Origin: an uncultured Verrucomicrobiae bacterium
GTDB taxonomy: Bacteria > Verrucomicrobiota > Verrucomicrobiia > JADLBR01 > CALLMV01
Length of the DNA: 42,257 nt
NCBI GenBank assembly: GCA_938005615.1
Contig: CALLMV010000017.1
Span: forward strand, 1 to 42,257
Reading direction: 5' to 3'
The position numbers and the translations under genes were made by a program. Below are positions 9,332-17,211 of the stretch, piece after piece. Position 1 is the first letter of the stretch. The number at the start of each line of letters is the position of its first letter. The notes under the pieces are model-generated. The model saw nothing but the letters and a program-made list of their open reading frames with translations. It was not told the DNA's origin and ran no database searches.

Positions 9332-10038
9332 AAGACTTCCCTACACTGAAAATAGCATTCACTGCAATTATTGCGGGAATATTGTTGGTTGTGTTCATCG
9401 CGGGGTTCCGTGATGTGGCCGCGGATTATTTCGGACTGCGCTTTGGGGAACGGCGTTTTACCAAGCCGCCCATCGAAGTGTTTCCTGATATGGACCGTCA
9501 ATTGAAGGTGAAGACACAGCATCCCTCAGCGATTTTTACTGACGGGCGTGCAGACCGCTCTCCCGTGGCGGGCACGGTGCCCAAAGGCATCCCAGTCGAT
9601 AACCCCTACCTGCTAACTGGGCGCTTTGGCAATCGCTGGGGGACGGGCATTCCGATCGAGGTCACAGAGCAGCTCTTGGCAAGGGGACAGGAGCGCTACA
9701 ACATCAACTGCGCCGTTTGCCACGGAAAAGCTGGTCTTGGTAATGGCGTTGCCGCTCAATACACGGGTTTGGCTGGCGTGGTGGCTAGTTTGCACCAACA
9801 GCGAATTATCGATCAGCCGGACGGGCAAATTTACACAACCATCTACCACGGCAAGGGTCAAATGCTGGGCTACCCCCACATTTCTGTAGAAGATCGTTGG
9901 GCTATAGTGGCCTATGTGCGTGCTCTCCAGCGTGCGCGTATGGCGACGCTACGCGACGTGCCTCCAGAAATTCAGCAAGTTCTGCTTACGGCAAGAGGCC
10001 CGGCCGAGACAGACCAACCCGTCAACAGCAACCAGTAA
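9328..10038 (+). CDS. actE: ActE, monohaem cytochrome c subunit of alternative complex III
   Basis: A 236-residue cytochrome c anchored by an N-terminal hydrophobic helix (about 8-26). One haem site, CAVCH, sits at 128-132, followed by GKAGLGNG. The likely methionine ligand is in the GKGQMLGYPH segment, and the last helix reads VEDRWAIVAYVRALQ, the usual class I cytochrome c ending. In characterised complexes ActE carries one haem and helps pass electrons outward to the terminal oxidase or to soluble cytochrome c. It overlaps actD (ATGA) and is followed closely by actF. Confidence 0.93.
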   Translation: MKDFPTLKIAFTAIIAGILLVVFIAGFRDVAADYFGLRFGERRFTKPPIEVFPDMDRQLKVKTQHPSAIFTDGRADRSPVAGTVPKGIPVDNPYLLTGRFGNRWGTGIPIEVTEQLLARGQERYNINCAVCHGKAGLGNGVAAQYTGLAGVVASLHQQRIIDQPDGQIYTTIYHGKGQMLGYPHISVEDRWAIVAYVRALQRARMATLRDVPPEIQQVLLTARGPAETDQPVNSNQ

Positions 10039-10042
10039 CACC

Positions 10043-11371
10043 ATGGCACACGACCCACAGCACGAACACCACCCAGTCGTCATCCGCGAGGAGCGCGTCC
10101 CGACCGCACCTCTTTCTTTCCTCGGGCTGAGCCTTGCGGCCGGTGGTTTGCTTGTGATTTTTGCTGTCTTATTTGGCATCGTGTTGCTTTGGCCTGAGAT
10201 GGCCAAACGTGCTTTGTTTTCCTGGCATTTTGCGTTCATGGTATGTTTTACGATTTCTTCGGGCGCGGTCTTTTGGGTATTGTTGCATGCTATTACAAAT
10301 TCAGGCTGGGGTGTGGTGGTGCGCCGACAAATGGAAAATCTTTCCCTCCTTGTGATCCCTGTGGCAATTCTGGCGATACCTGTGATTTTGTTTCGAGAGC
10401 AGATTTTTTATTGGATGAAACTCAAGCCAGGTGAGGATGTCCTTCTGGATGGGAAGGCCTTTTATCTTAATCAACCGATGTTTCTGCTTCGGGCTTTGGG
10501 GTATTTTGTCATGTTGATTACTGCGGCTTTGCTGTTTCGCCATTTTTCTGTGAGTCAAGATAAAGATGGTAATGCGATTAAGACACTGCGCGCGCGTCAG
10601 TGGTCGCCGCTATTTGTACCGCTTTTCGGGGCTACGATCACATTTGCTGCCATAGACTGGATGATGGGCCTGGATTTCCACTGGTTTTCCACGATGTGGG
10701 GTGTGTACATTTTCGCCGGCTCTGCGTGGAGTTCGATGGCGTTACTGATTTTGCTTTGCAACGCTCTCCGATCGTTTGGATATCTCAAGAATGTTTTCAG
10801 TGATGAGCATAATCACATCATGGGAAAACTGCTGTTTGCTTTTACGGTGTTCTGGGCATACGTCGCCTTCAGCCAGTACATGCTTATTTATTACGCGCAC
10901 ATTCCCGAGGAGACGTGGTTTTACATCTACCGTAATATGACTTTCGGTTTGGACGATAACAACCAACCGCTGCTCACACGCAACTCATGGTTCTGGGTTG
11001 GGATTTTCTTGGTGGTGTTCCATTTTTTTGTGCCTTTTCTTTTATTGATCACTCAACCCGCAAAACGCTCGGCCAAACGGCTCTGCTCAGTCTGTGGCTT
11101 GGTCCTCTTCATGCATATAGTGGATATTTACTGGATTGTTATGCCGATGGAGCAGGTGTTGAGGTCTAAAACGGAACTCAAGAAGTCCGGACTGCTTGAG
11201 CAAGGGTATCACTACACATCCAGCGGCCTTGATCTAAACGTTCTTGATTTCTTATTCATGGGCGGAATGGCGGTAGTATTGGTTGGAGTATTGTTGTACG
11301 TGTTACCTCGTACACCGTTGTTCCCCGTGCGTGACCCGCGCCTGCGGGAATCCTTGGAGCTAAGTAATTAA
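10043..11371 (+). CDS. actF: ActF, second NrfD-like membrane subunit of alternative complex III
   Basis: A 442-residue polytopic membrane protein, paralogous in fold to ActC. It begins with a His-rich cytoplasmic tail (MAHDPQHEHHP), then about ten hydrophobic helices. Recognisable family segments are FTISSGAVFWVLLHAITNSGWG, AAIDWMMGLDFHWFSTMWGVY and FSQYMLIYYAHIPEE. The start ATG 10043 is four bases after the actE stop. An open frame from 9914 extends further but overlaps actE and would put out-of-family sequence in front. With ActC it would form the membrane core of the complex. Confidence 0.92.
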   Translation: MAHDPQHEHHPVVIREERVPTAPLSFLGLSLAAGGLLVIFAVLFGIVLLWPEMAKRALFSWHFAFMVCFTISSGAVFWVLLHAITNSGWGVVVRRQMENLSLLVIPVAILAIPVILFREQIFYWMKLKPGEDVLLDGKAFYLNQPMFLLRALGYFVMLITAALLFRHFSVSQDKDGNAIKTLRARQWSPLFVPLFGATITFAAIDWMMGLDFHWFSTMWGVYIFAGSAWSSMALLILLCNALRSFGYLKNVFSDEHNHIMGKLLFAFTVFWAYVAFSQYMLIYYAHIPEETWFYIYRNMTFGLDDNNQPLLTRNSWFWVGIFLVVFHFFVPFLLLITQPAKRSAKRLCSVCGLVLFMHIVDIYWIVMPMEQVLRSKTELKKSGLLEQGYHYTSSGLDLNVLDFLFMGGMAVVLVGVLLYVLPRTPLFPVRDPRLRESLELSN

Positions 11372-11380
11372 GGCGTGAGT

Positions 11381-11926
11381 ATGTCGCAAAAAGCTTCTTC
11401 TAATCCTGACAACACTACTTCGAGAAAGTCAACTTTGGCGCTGCCCCTGACTTTTGCCGGCTTCGTTTTATTACCTGTGGCTACCTACTTTTTCTTGCAA
11501 CCCAGGCCGGATGTGGGCGGCTTTAATGCGCTTGATGCAGAACGGGCTGTTCAGCGTCTCGAAATCAAAAACAGGGTTGAGCAACAAGCCTTGGAAGACC
11601 TCGGTCTTCTGGACGGTGCGGAGTACGCCTGGGTGGATAAGTCTGTAGGGCTAGTACGTATTCCTGTCAGCCTGGCCATGAAAATTACAGCTGAACAGCT
11701 CGCGAGCAACGAAGTGCGCCCCGCAGACTTCGTAGATGCAGTGACGGCTCAATCACTGGGCATCACACCAGACTCTTCTGTGCTTGCGCCTGCTAACACA
11801 GAATCGCAAGGTGCGGACAGCAATACCGCTGACACAGACTCCAACGCAGGCCCTGTAACTTCTACTTCTGATACCGGTAACAACTTAGAGGCCACCATGC
11901 CGCTGGATGAAAACACCACTCCATGA
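11381..11926 (+). CDS. Single-span membrane protein of unknown function between actF and ccoN
   Basis: About 181 residues and not assigned to a named subunit. It has a short cytoplasmic N-terminus, one hydrophobic helix (STLALPLTFAGFVLLPVATYFFL, near 20-42), a charged helical stretch (DAERAVQRLEIKNRVEQQALEDLG), then YAWVDKSVGLVRIPVSLAMKI. A WVDK..G.VRIP motif followed by an Ala/Met helix is something I recall from small proteins encoded beside alternative complex III and oxidase genes; this is memory, not a search result. The last 45 residues are low-complexity Ser/Thr/Asp/Asn, probably disordered in the periplasm. Starts GTG 11375 and ATG 11381 are both possible. The stop overlaps the next gene as ATGA. 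An assembly or linker role is only a guess. Confidence 0.85.
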   Translation: MSQKASSNPDNTTSRKSTLALPLTFAGFVLLPVATYFFLQPRPDVGGFNALDAERAVQRLEIKNRVEQQALEDLGLLDGAEYAWVDKSVGLVRIPVSLAMKITAEQLASNEVRPADFVDAVTAQSLGITPDSSVLAPANTESQGADSNTADTDSNAGPVTSTSDTGNNLEATMPLDENTTP

Positions 11927-12255
11927 AACTTGCACTGACAGCTCTGAGCTTAGCCTATTTTTCAATTGTCGGACTTTGCCGCGCAGATTTCTCGCCAGTT
12001 GAGTATCGCGATGACATCATCCTTACCCCCATTTCTTATGTACCAACGATGATTATGGTGGTTGTCACTCTCCTCATTACTGTCAGCGTCGCATTGGCAC
12101 TAACATGGGCTGGCAAGTCTGGTCAGTTTGAGAACTTATCTTCATCTGCTGAAACTATCTTTGATGAAGGCGAACCTGTGGGGCAAGTCACTGACAAATT
12201 TCCTCCGCACAAACCTCGAAAAAACAAACGGCGACTCAAAGGAGTAATTGTTTAA
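11923..12255 (+). CDS. Small exported membrane protein of unknown function
   Basis: A 110-residue protein that I cannot assign. Residues 1-21 (MKLALTALSLAYFSIVGLCRA) look like a cleavable signal peptide. One hydrophobic helix follows (about 40-62, ending VALALTWAG). The remainder is polar and ends in a strongly basic segment (KPRKNKRRLKGVIV) that should stay in the cytoplasm. Its size and place directly before ccoN suggest an accessory or small structural subunit of the oxidase or of its junction with the Act complex, loosely comparable to CcoQ or CcoS in position, but no sequence match to either is visible. It overlaps the preceding gene (ATGA) and carries the ccoN ribosome binding site at its end. 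Confidence 0.8.
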   Translation: MKLALTALSLAYFSIVGLCRADFSPVEYRDDIILTPISYVPTMIMVVVTLLITVSVALALTWAGKSGQFENLSSSAETIFDEGEPVGQVTDKFPPHKPRKNKRRLKGVIV

Positions 12256-12256
12256 T

Positions 12257-13810
12257 ATGTCACCTATTTCTGCACAACAATCTGCGTTAAATCCCGATGC
12301 GGATTCTCTGACCCCTGCACAGCGAATGGCAGAAAGGGCAGCGATCGACCGCTCGTGCCGCACGCCCTGTTTGGTGTTTTTTGGCACCTCGATGTTCTGG
12401 CTGATGCTCGGGACGATACTGGCAATCATAGCCTCCACAAAACTCCATACGCCTGAGTTCATGGTCTCATTACCATTTTTTGGGGATGTCGGTTTGCTGA
12501 CCTTTGGGCGTATTCGCCCAGCACACCTCAACACTGTGATTTACGGGTGGGCATCTACCGCAGCATTGGGTGTGTGTGTGTGGCTGATGGCTCGTTTGTG
12601 CCGCGTACAGGTGATGAATACGTGGATTTTAGTCACAGCCGGAGCCCTGTGGAATTTGGGAGTTTTTGTGGGGATGCTGGGCATATTGCTGGGCTGGAGC
12701 ACAGGAGTTGAGTGGCTGGAGATGCCGACACAGGCGGCCTTTATTCTTTTTACGTCTTACGCACTGATGTCAGTGTGGGCCATTCTGATGTTTGCCAATC
12801 GCAAACCCGGGCATATTTTTGTTTCACAATGGTACATCTTCGGGGCGCTGTTTTGGTTTCCTTGGTTGTACGGATGTGTGCAAATCTTGCTGCTACTACA
12901 GCCTGTTGAAGGCTCTGTGCAGGGGATAATCAACTGGTGGTTTGCACATAACGTGTTGGGTTTGTGGTTTACACCCATAGGTCTGGCAACAGCTTACTAC
13001 CTGATTCCTAAGGTGACCGGCAAACCGATCCACAGCTACTACCTCTCGATTTTGGGATTTTGGTCGCTGGCGCTATTTTATTCTTGGAACGGCGGTCACC
13101 ACCTCGTCAACGGGCCTGTGCCTGCATGGATTATTAGCGTAAGCATCGTGGCATCGGCGATGATGATTATTCCAGTTGTCACAGTGGCTATCAACCATCA
13201 TTTGACGATGAAGGGGAGCTTTCACTTACTGAAGACGAGCCCCACGCTGCGCTTTGTCGTCTTTGGCGCCATGTCGTACACCTTGGCCAGTCTACAAGGG
13301 ATATCGATGGCCTTCCGCATAAGCAATGAAGTGACTCACTTTACTCACTACACTATCGGACATTCTCATGTGGGGATGTATTTATTTTTCACGATGATGA
13401 TGTTTGGAGCGATGTACTATATCATGCCTCGGCTGGTAGGCTGGGAATGGCCGTCGGCGCGGTTGATCAAGATTCACTTCTGGTGCACCGCAGTCGGGGG
13501 AGTCGTTATGATCATCGCCCTGGCTGGTGGCGGTATAGAGCAGGGATTAAAGCTCGTGAACATCTGGCTCAAAGAGGCCCCTACGGAGGCTAACCCTTCC
13601 GGGACACCATACAGCTTTATGGAAATTCTAGCCGGTACGCTTCCCTGGCTTTGGGTACGTACCATGTCGGGCATTCTGATCTTTATCGGCCATGTGGCTT
13701 TTGGAATAAACTTTGTTTTGATGTTATTACGGCGCGGTGAGCGGCGGCTAACGCCCACCTTGTTAGGGGAAAAATCGTCTAGTCCAAAACTTGAAGCAGT
13801 TACGGCATAA
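12257..13810 (+). CDS. ccoN: CcoN, catalytic subunit I of cbb3-type cytochrome c oxidase
   Basis: A 517-residue, roughly 12-helix haem-copper oxidase subunit that would reduce oxygen to water. Histidine-bearing segments match cbb3 subunit I: RPAHLNTVIYGWAST, WWFAHNVLGLWF, WNGGHHLVNGPVPAW (copper ligand pair) and THFTHYTIGHSHVGMY (haem ligands). No cross-link Tyr-His motif of aa3 enzymes is seen. An AAAGGAG Shine-Dalgarno at 12238-12244 precedes ATG 12257; an in-frame TTG at 12248 lies too close to that site. The gene follows the Act operon without a promoter-sized gap, so quinol oxidation by the Act complex and oxygen reduction are co-transcribed. Confidence 0.95.
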   Translation: MSPISAQQSALNPDADSLTPAQRMAERAAIDRSCRTPCLVFFGTSMFWLMLGTILAIIASTKLHTPEFMVSLPFFGDVGLLTFGRIRPAHLNTVIYGWASTAALGVCVWLMARLCRVQVMNTWILVTAGALWNLGVFVGMLGILLGWSTGVEWLEMPTQAAFILFTSYALMSVWAILMFANRKPGHIFVSQWYIFGALFWFPWLYGCVQILLLLQPVEGSVQGIINWWFAHNVLGLWFTPIGLATAYYLIPKVTGKPIHSYYLSILGFWSLALFYSWNGGHHLVNGPVPAWIISVSIVASAMMIIPVVTVAINHHLTMKGSFHLLKTSPTLRFVVFGAMSYTLASLQGISMAFRISNEVTHFTHYTIGHSHVGMYLFFTMMMFGAMYYIMPRLVGWEWPSARLIKIHFWCTAVGGVVMIIALAGGGIEQGLKLVNIWLKEAPTEANPSGTPYSFMEILAGTLPWLWVRTMSGILIFIGHVAFGINFVLMLLRRGERRLTPTLLGEKSSSPKLEAVTA

Positions 13811-13813
13811 CCT

Positions 13814-14458
13814 ATGAACAAATTATCCACGTTATTCGTAGGAATATTCATTACATTCGTTTCAGCATGGTTAGGGCTTGTGGTCATTCCCTACATACAG
13901 CTAGGAGGTCTCAAGCCAGAAAAAGACGAGATTACCGGAGCACTCATGCCACCGGCGCTTTCCGGGTCGGCTCAGCGTGGACGGCTCGTGTATGCAGCCA
14001 ACGGCTGTGTGTATTGCCACTCTCAACAAGTACGCGGTTCGGCAAGGCGGCTACCAGAGGGGGAAGTTCCCCCCGACATAGCTCGGGGATGGGGCGCGAG
14101 GCGCACTTTCCCCCGCGACTATTTGGGTGAGCGGCCGCACTTTCTCGGCACGATGCGTACTGGGCCGGATCTCGCCAACGTCGGGCTGAGATACACCGCT
14201 GATTGGCAACATCGGCACCTGTACGCCCCGGCTGCAATTAGTAGAGGCTCGACTATGCCGCCTTTTCGTTATCTGTACAAAAAACAGCGCATCGTGGGTG
14301 CTGGTACACCGGACGCTTTGGATTTTTCCTTAATCCCTGGGGTTGAACCCCCAGAGGAGGGTTATGAGATTGTGCCGACAGAGCAGGCACGCGACTTGGT
14401 TGCCTATCTGCTTGCTCTCAGACGCAGTTCTTACGATTTACCAGAGGCCGCTGAATGA
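13814..14458 (+). CDS. ccoO: CcoO, monohaem cytochrome c subunit of cbb3 oxidase
   Basis: A 214-residue protein with an N-terminal membrane anchor (about 5-27, then VVIPYIQLGG) and one haem site CVYCH at 65-69 followed by SQQVRGSARR, the CcoO signature. The segments RPHFLGTMRTGPDLANVG and RGSTMPPFRYLY contain the expected axial methionine region. CcoO passes electrons to the low-spin haem of CcoN. It begins three bases after ccoN and overlaps ccoP by four bases (ATGA), so the three subunits are translationally linked. Confidence 0.95.
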   Translation: MNKLSTLFVGIFITFVSAWLGLVVIPYIQLGGLKPEKDEITGALMPPALSGSAQRGRLVYAANGCVYCHSQQVRGSARRLPEGEVPPDIARGWGARRTFPRDYLGERPHFLGTMRTGPDLANVGLRYTADWQHRHLYAPAAISRGSTMPPFRYLYKKQRIVGAGTPDALDFSLIPGVEPPEEGYEIVPTEQARDLVAYLLALRRSSYDLPEAAE

Positions 14459-15162
14459 ATACTCCCGAATCGTCCAGTTCCCAGGAACAGATCAGTCAAA
14501 TCGAGCAAGAAAATCAGTTTGAGGTTCGTGATGTGCACGCGGCCATCATGCGTGAAAAAGAAGAGCCCGTTGATGGTTATGAACCACTTCCTTTCTGGTT
14601 AGTGACATTTATCTGTGCCGTGAGCATGTGGGCAGGTATTTACATCATGGCCTATAGTGGCGGATTTAAACCCGATGTGATTGATCATCATCTTGTGACT
14701 TATGGACCTGTCGTTGGTGCGGGGCCAAGACAGGTAGATCCTTTTGTTCTGGGTCAGCGCCTCTACACAAACTGCGCCTCATGCCACGGGGCTTCTGGTG
14801 CGGGTGCAGCGGGCGTTTACCCCTCGCTCGTAGGCTCAAGCAAAGTCAACGGAGGCGGAACGCGTATGGCCGCAATCATTATTAATGGGGCACAAGGTCC
14901 CTGGCAGGCGAACAGTGGAAACTACAACAATGCGATGACCGGTTGGGGGGAGCAATTGAACGATGAACAGATTGCCGCGATTATGACTTTTGTCCGCGGT
15001 TCCTGGGGCAATACTGGAGGCCCCGTGTCTGCGGCGGATGTTGCCGCCGTACGAGCAAAGTATACGCTCGGTCGACAGATCACTTTTGATGAAGTCATGG
15101 CTATCGAGGATGCTCCGTTAGGGGGTGCTGCTGCTCCATCTCAAGAAGCGTTAGCAAATTAG
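14455..15162 (+). CDS. ccoP: CcoP-like cytochrome c subunit of cbb3 oxidase with a single haem site
   Basis: A 235-residue subunit. The first about 44 residues are polar, one membrane helix follows (PLPFWLVTFICAVSMWAGIYIM, about 45-66), then a periplasmic cytochrome domain with one CASCH site at 107-111. The closing helix region is WGEQLNDEQIAAIMTFVRGSWGN. Classical CcoP has two haem c domains and about 300 residues; here only one is present and there is room for only one. The likely electron donor is ActE or a soluble cytochrome c, by inference. This is the last gene of the respiratory operon; the 119 bp to the convergent kinase gene show no clear terminator. Confidence 0.9.
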   Translation: MNTPESSSSQEQISQIEQENQFEVRDVHAAIMREKEEPVDGYEPLPFWLVTFICAVSMWAGIYIMAYSGGFKPDVIDHHLVTYGPVVGAGPRQVDPFVLGQRLYTNCASCHGASGAGAAGVYPSLVGSSKVNGGGTRMAAIIINGAQGPWQANSGNYNNAMTGWGEQLNDEQIAAIMTFVRGSWGNTGGPVSAADVAAVRAKYTLGRQITFDEVMAIEDAPLGGAAAPSQEALAN

Positions 15163-15281
15163 CTAGCTCTGACTTAGCCAGTGCTCAGGATCCGGCTCGA
15201 TAAAACACTTAGCAACGAAGTGGAAATCTTGGGGTCTGGTACCGATTCGATTCAGTTTATCCCTATGTCTGCATTAGAACA

Positions 15282-16718
15282 TCAAAGAGCTTTTCTTGGC
15301 AGAGTGACCTGAAAAGTGGCTCCACCCCCTGGAGTGTCTGTGAGCGTGAGTTTACCACCTGCACGAGCGACCAAGCCGATTGTGATGGGTAGACCTAGGC
15401 CAAGGCCGAAGTTTTCTGCGCCTGTTTTAGTTGTGTAGTTGAGCTCGAAGATTTTTTCCTTTAGGTGAGGGGGCACGCCTGGGCCGTTGTCGCTTATGGT
15501 CACAGTGATGAAATCATCATCTGGCTTTGCAGCGATTTTTAGAAGTCCTCCAGCAGGCATCGCCTCACAGGCGTTTTTTATGAGGTTGGTCCAAATCTGG
15601 CCGAGGTCGCCGGGGTGCGCCCAAACATAGAGGTCATTTGGAATTTGTAGTTCGGTATGGTGTTGGCGCAGGAGGCTTCCTAGGATGATAAGCGAATTAT
15701 GAATGCTTTCTTTTAAGTTAACCTGGCATGGCGGAGCGGACGAAGGTCGCGCGTAATTTTTTAAGCTATTGACAAGGTGTGAAATTTGGATGGCGCTTGT
15801 CTCTAGGGTGTGGATCAGGGTGGCGATGTCATAGATGTCGAGAAGGCTTTCTGTTTCTTTGGAAATGGTGCGTTGAGATTGGATTTTATTGATTATTATC
15901 TCTCTGAGCGTGGAGGGAATTTGTGCGATTTGTCGGATAACTGCTTGTGTGGTGTGGGGCAGTAGTAATTTCAACTCCTTGATAGTTTGACGCACGGTGG
16001 GCGTATCGGGCGTGAGAGACTCAGTACCAGCTTGCCAAAATTCTCGCCATTTGTCGGGCGAGGTAGTGGAGGTAAAAAAGTGATGGAGAGTATCGGTGAT
16101 GTGGTCGCAGGCGCGCAGCATGGCGGATATGGGATTGTTCAGTTCATGGGCCAATCCGGCCACCATTTGGCCGAGGGTGGCGAGTTTTTCCTGGTGGATG
16201 AGTTTGTTGCGAGTTTCTTTCAAGTGCTGATTGGCTTCGATTAGCTCTATTTGGAGGCTCACGGCTTTTCGGTAGCGGCTGGCAAGGTTGGCCGTGATGA
16301 GCTTGTCGAGCAATTTGCGTGCTTGAGGTAAGACTTCGGAAAGATGAATTTCGAGGTGGGGGTCGAGACGCAGGCAGCGTACTGGTTGTGTGACCTTGCA
16401 TGTGCAAAAGGACGTTGTGTGGGAGACGTAGCTGTTGACTCCGAGCAGTTCACCGGCTTCGTGAGAGGAGACATATACTTCGCCAAAAGGAGTGTGCTTG
16501 AAGAATTGCACTTGTCCGTGAAGCAGCAGGTATAGGAATTTGTTGGGCTTCCCCTCACGCAAGAGGATGTATCCGGCGGGCAGGTGTTCGATTTGACGAG
16601 CCAGAAACGGGTTGTTTTTGATAAGCTGCTCCAAGGCTCCTAGAATTTCGCCAAGTGTAGCAGATGGGCTGGTTAAGTTGTGGGGATATCCCGATGTTGT
16701 TTTAGGTGTCGGTTTCAA
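15282..16718 (-). CDS. Sensor histidine kinase with N-terminal cyclic-nucleotide-binding-like domain
   Basis: A 478-residue cytoplasmic kinase. Residues about 35-125 resemble a cNMP-binding beta-roll (LPAGYILLREGKPNKFLYLLLHG). A helical linker leads to the H box MVAGLAHELNNP with phospho-acceptor H191. The catalytic domain has NLIKNACEAM (N382), DNGPGVP (410-416) and GLGLGLP (438-444). Between the H-box helix and the second dimerisation helix (VNSLKNYARP, about 316-325) are about 100 extra residues, an unusual insertion. No transmembrane segment is visible. The start is TTG 16718, inside the end of the upstream receiver gene; no better start is seen. Overlap with that gene and with the transporter before it implies one signalling unit. 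Confidence 0.92.
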   Translation of the reverse strand: MKPTPKTTSGYPHNLTSPSATLGEILGALEQLIKNNPFLARQIEHLPAGYILLREGKPNKFLYLLLHGQVQFFKHTPFGEVYVSSHEAGELLGVNSYVSHTTSFCTCKVTQPVRCLRLDPHLEIHLSEVLPQARKLLDKLITANLASRYRKAVSLQIELIEANQHLKETRNKLIHQEKLATLGQMVAGLAHELNNPISAMLRACDHITDTLHHFFTSTTSPDKWREFWQAGTESLTPDTPTVRQTIKELKLLLPHTTQAVIRQIAQIPSTLREIIINKIQSQRTISKETESLLDIYDIATLIHTLETSAIQISHLVNSLKNYARPSSAPPCQVNLKESIHNSLIILGSLLRQHHTELQIPNDLYVWAHPGDLGQIWTNLIKNACEAMPAGGLLKIAAKPDDDFITVTISDNGPGVPPHLKEKIFELNYTTKTGAENFGLGLGLPITIGLVARAGGKLTLTDTPGGGATFQVTLPRKAL

Positions 16719-17211
16719 GGTTACTGGTGGCGATGGCTTGGGCCAGTTGGGGGGTATTCAGAATTGCCAGATAATGTATGGGGTTGATCTTCTGCTGTAA
16801 GATGTAGGCAGTTAGTTCGTCACGCACCACCTGTTGGAGTTGCTCCGCCGTCCAAGGTTTAGATATGTAGTAATTGAGGCCGGCTTCGTTAACAGCTTGA
16901 ATGGTCTCCTGCAGTCCGGCGTGTGCGGTGATGAGCACTTTTCGTGCGGGTTGAGTGGCAGGATCTTTGTTGAGTTCCACAAGGAATTCTGTGCCGGTTG
17001 TGCCGGGGAGCAGATGATCACATAATGCTAGTGCCAGGGGATGGCCTCCTCTTTTAAGTTCAACCAGAATTTCCCTTGCTTCGCTGACATTACTTGCAGG
17101 TTCGATTCGGAATTTCTCCTCAAAGGGAGCGAGGTCGCGAATGATCGCTTTGAGAACTTCGCGTTCATCTTCCAGACAAAGTATTGCTAGAGAAGCAGGT
17201 GCTCTGTTCAT
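16702..17211 (-). CDS. Stand-alone response regulator receiver protein
   Basis: A 169-residue receiver domain: acidic pocket E14/D15 (CLEDERE), phospho-acceptor D65 (LCDHLLPG), T95 (ITAHAG) and K118 (SKPW). About 40 residues follow without a recognisable output domain, so it probably acts by protein contact, for example on the partner kinase or the adjacent transporter. ATG 17211 is chosen because it overlaps the transporter stop as ATGA; an open frame runs up to 17259 but would sit inside the transporter gene. Its end overlaps the kinase start by 17 bases. Confidence 0.9.
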   Translation of the reverse strand: MNRAPASLAILCLEDEREVLKAIIRDLAPFEEKFRIEPASNVSEAREILVELKRGGHPLALALCDHLLPGTTGTEFLVELNKDPATQPARKVLITAHAGLQETIQAVNEAGLNYYISKPWTAEQLQQVVRDELTAYILQQKINPIHYLAILNTPQLAQAIATSNLETDT

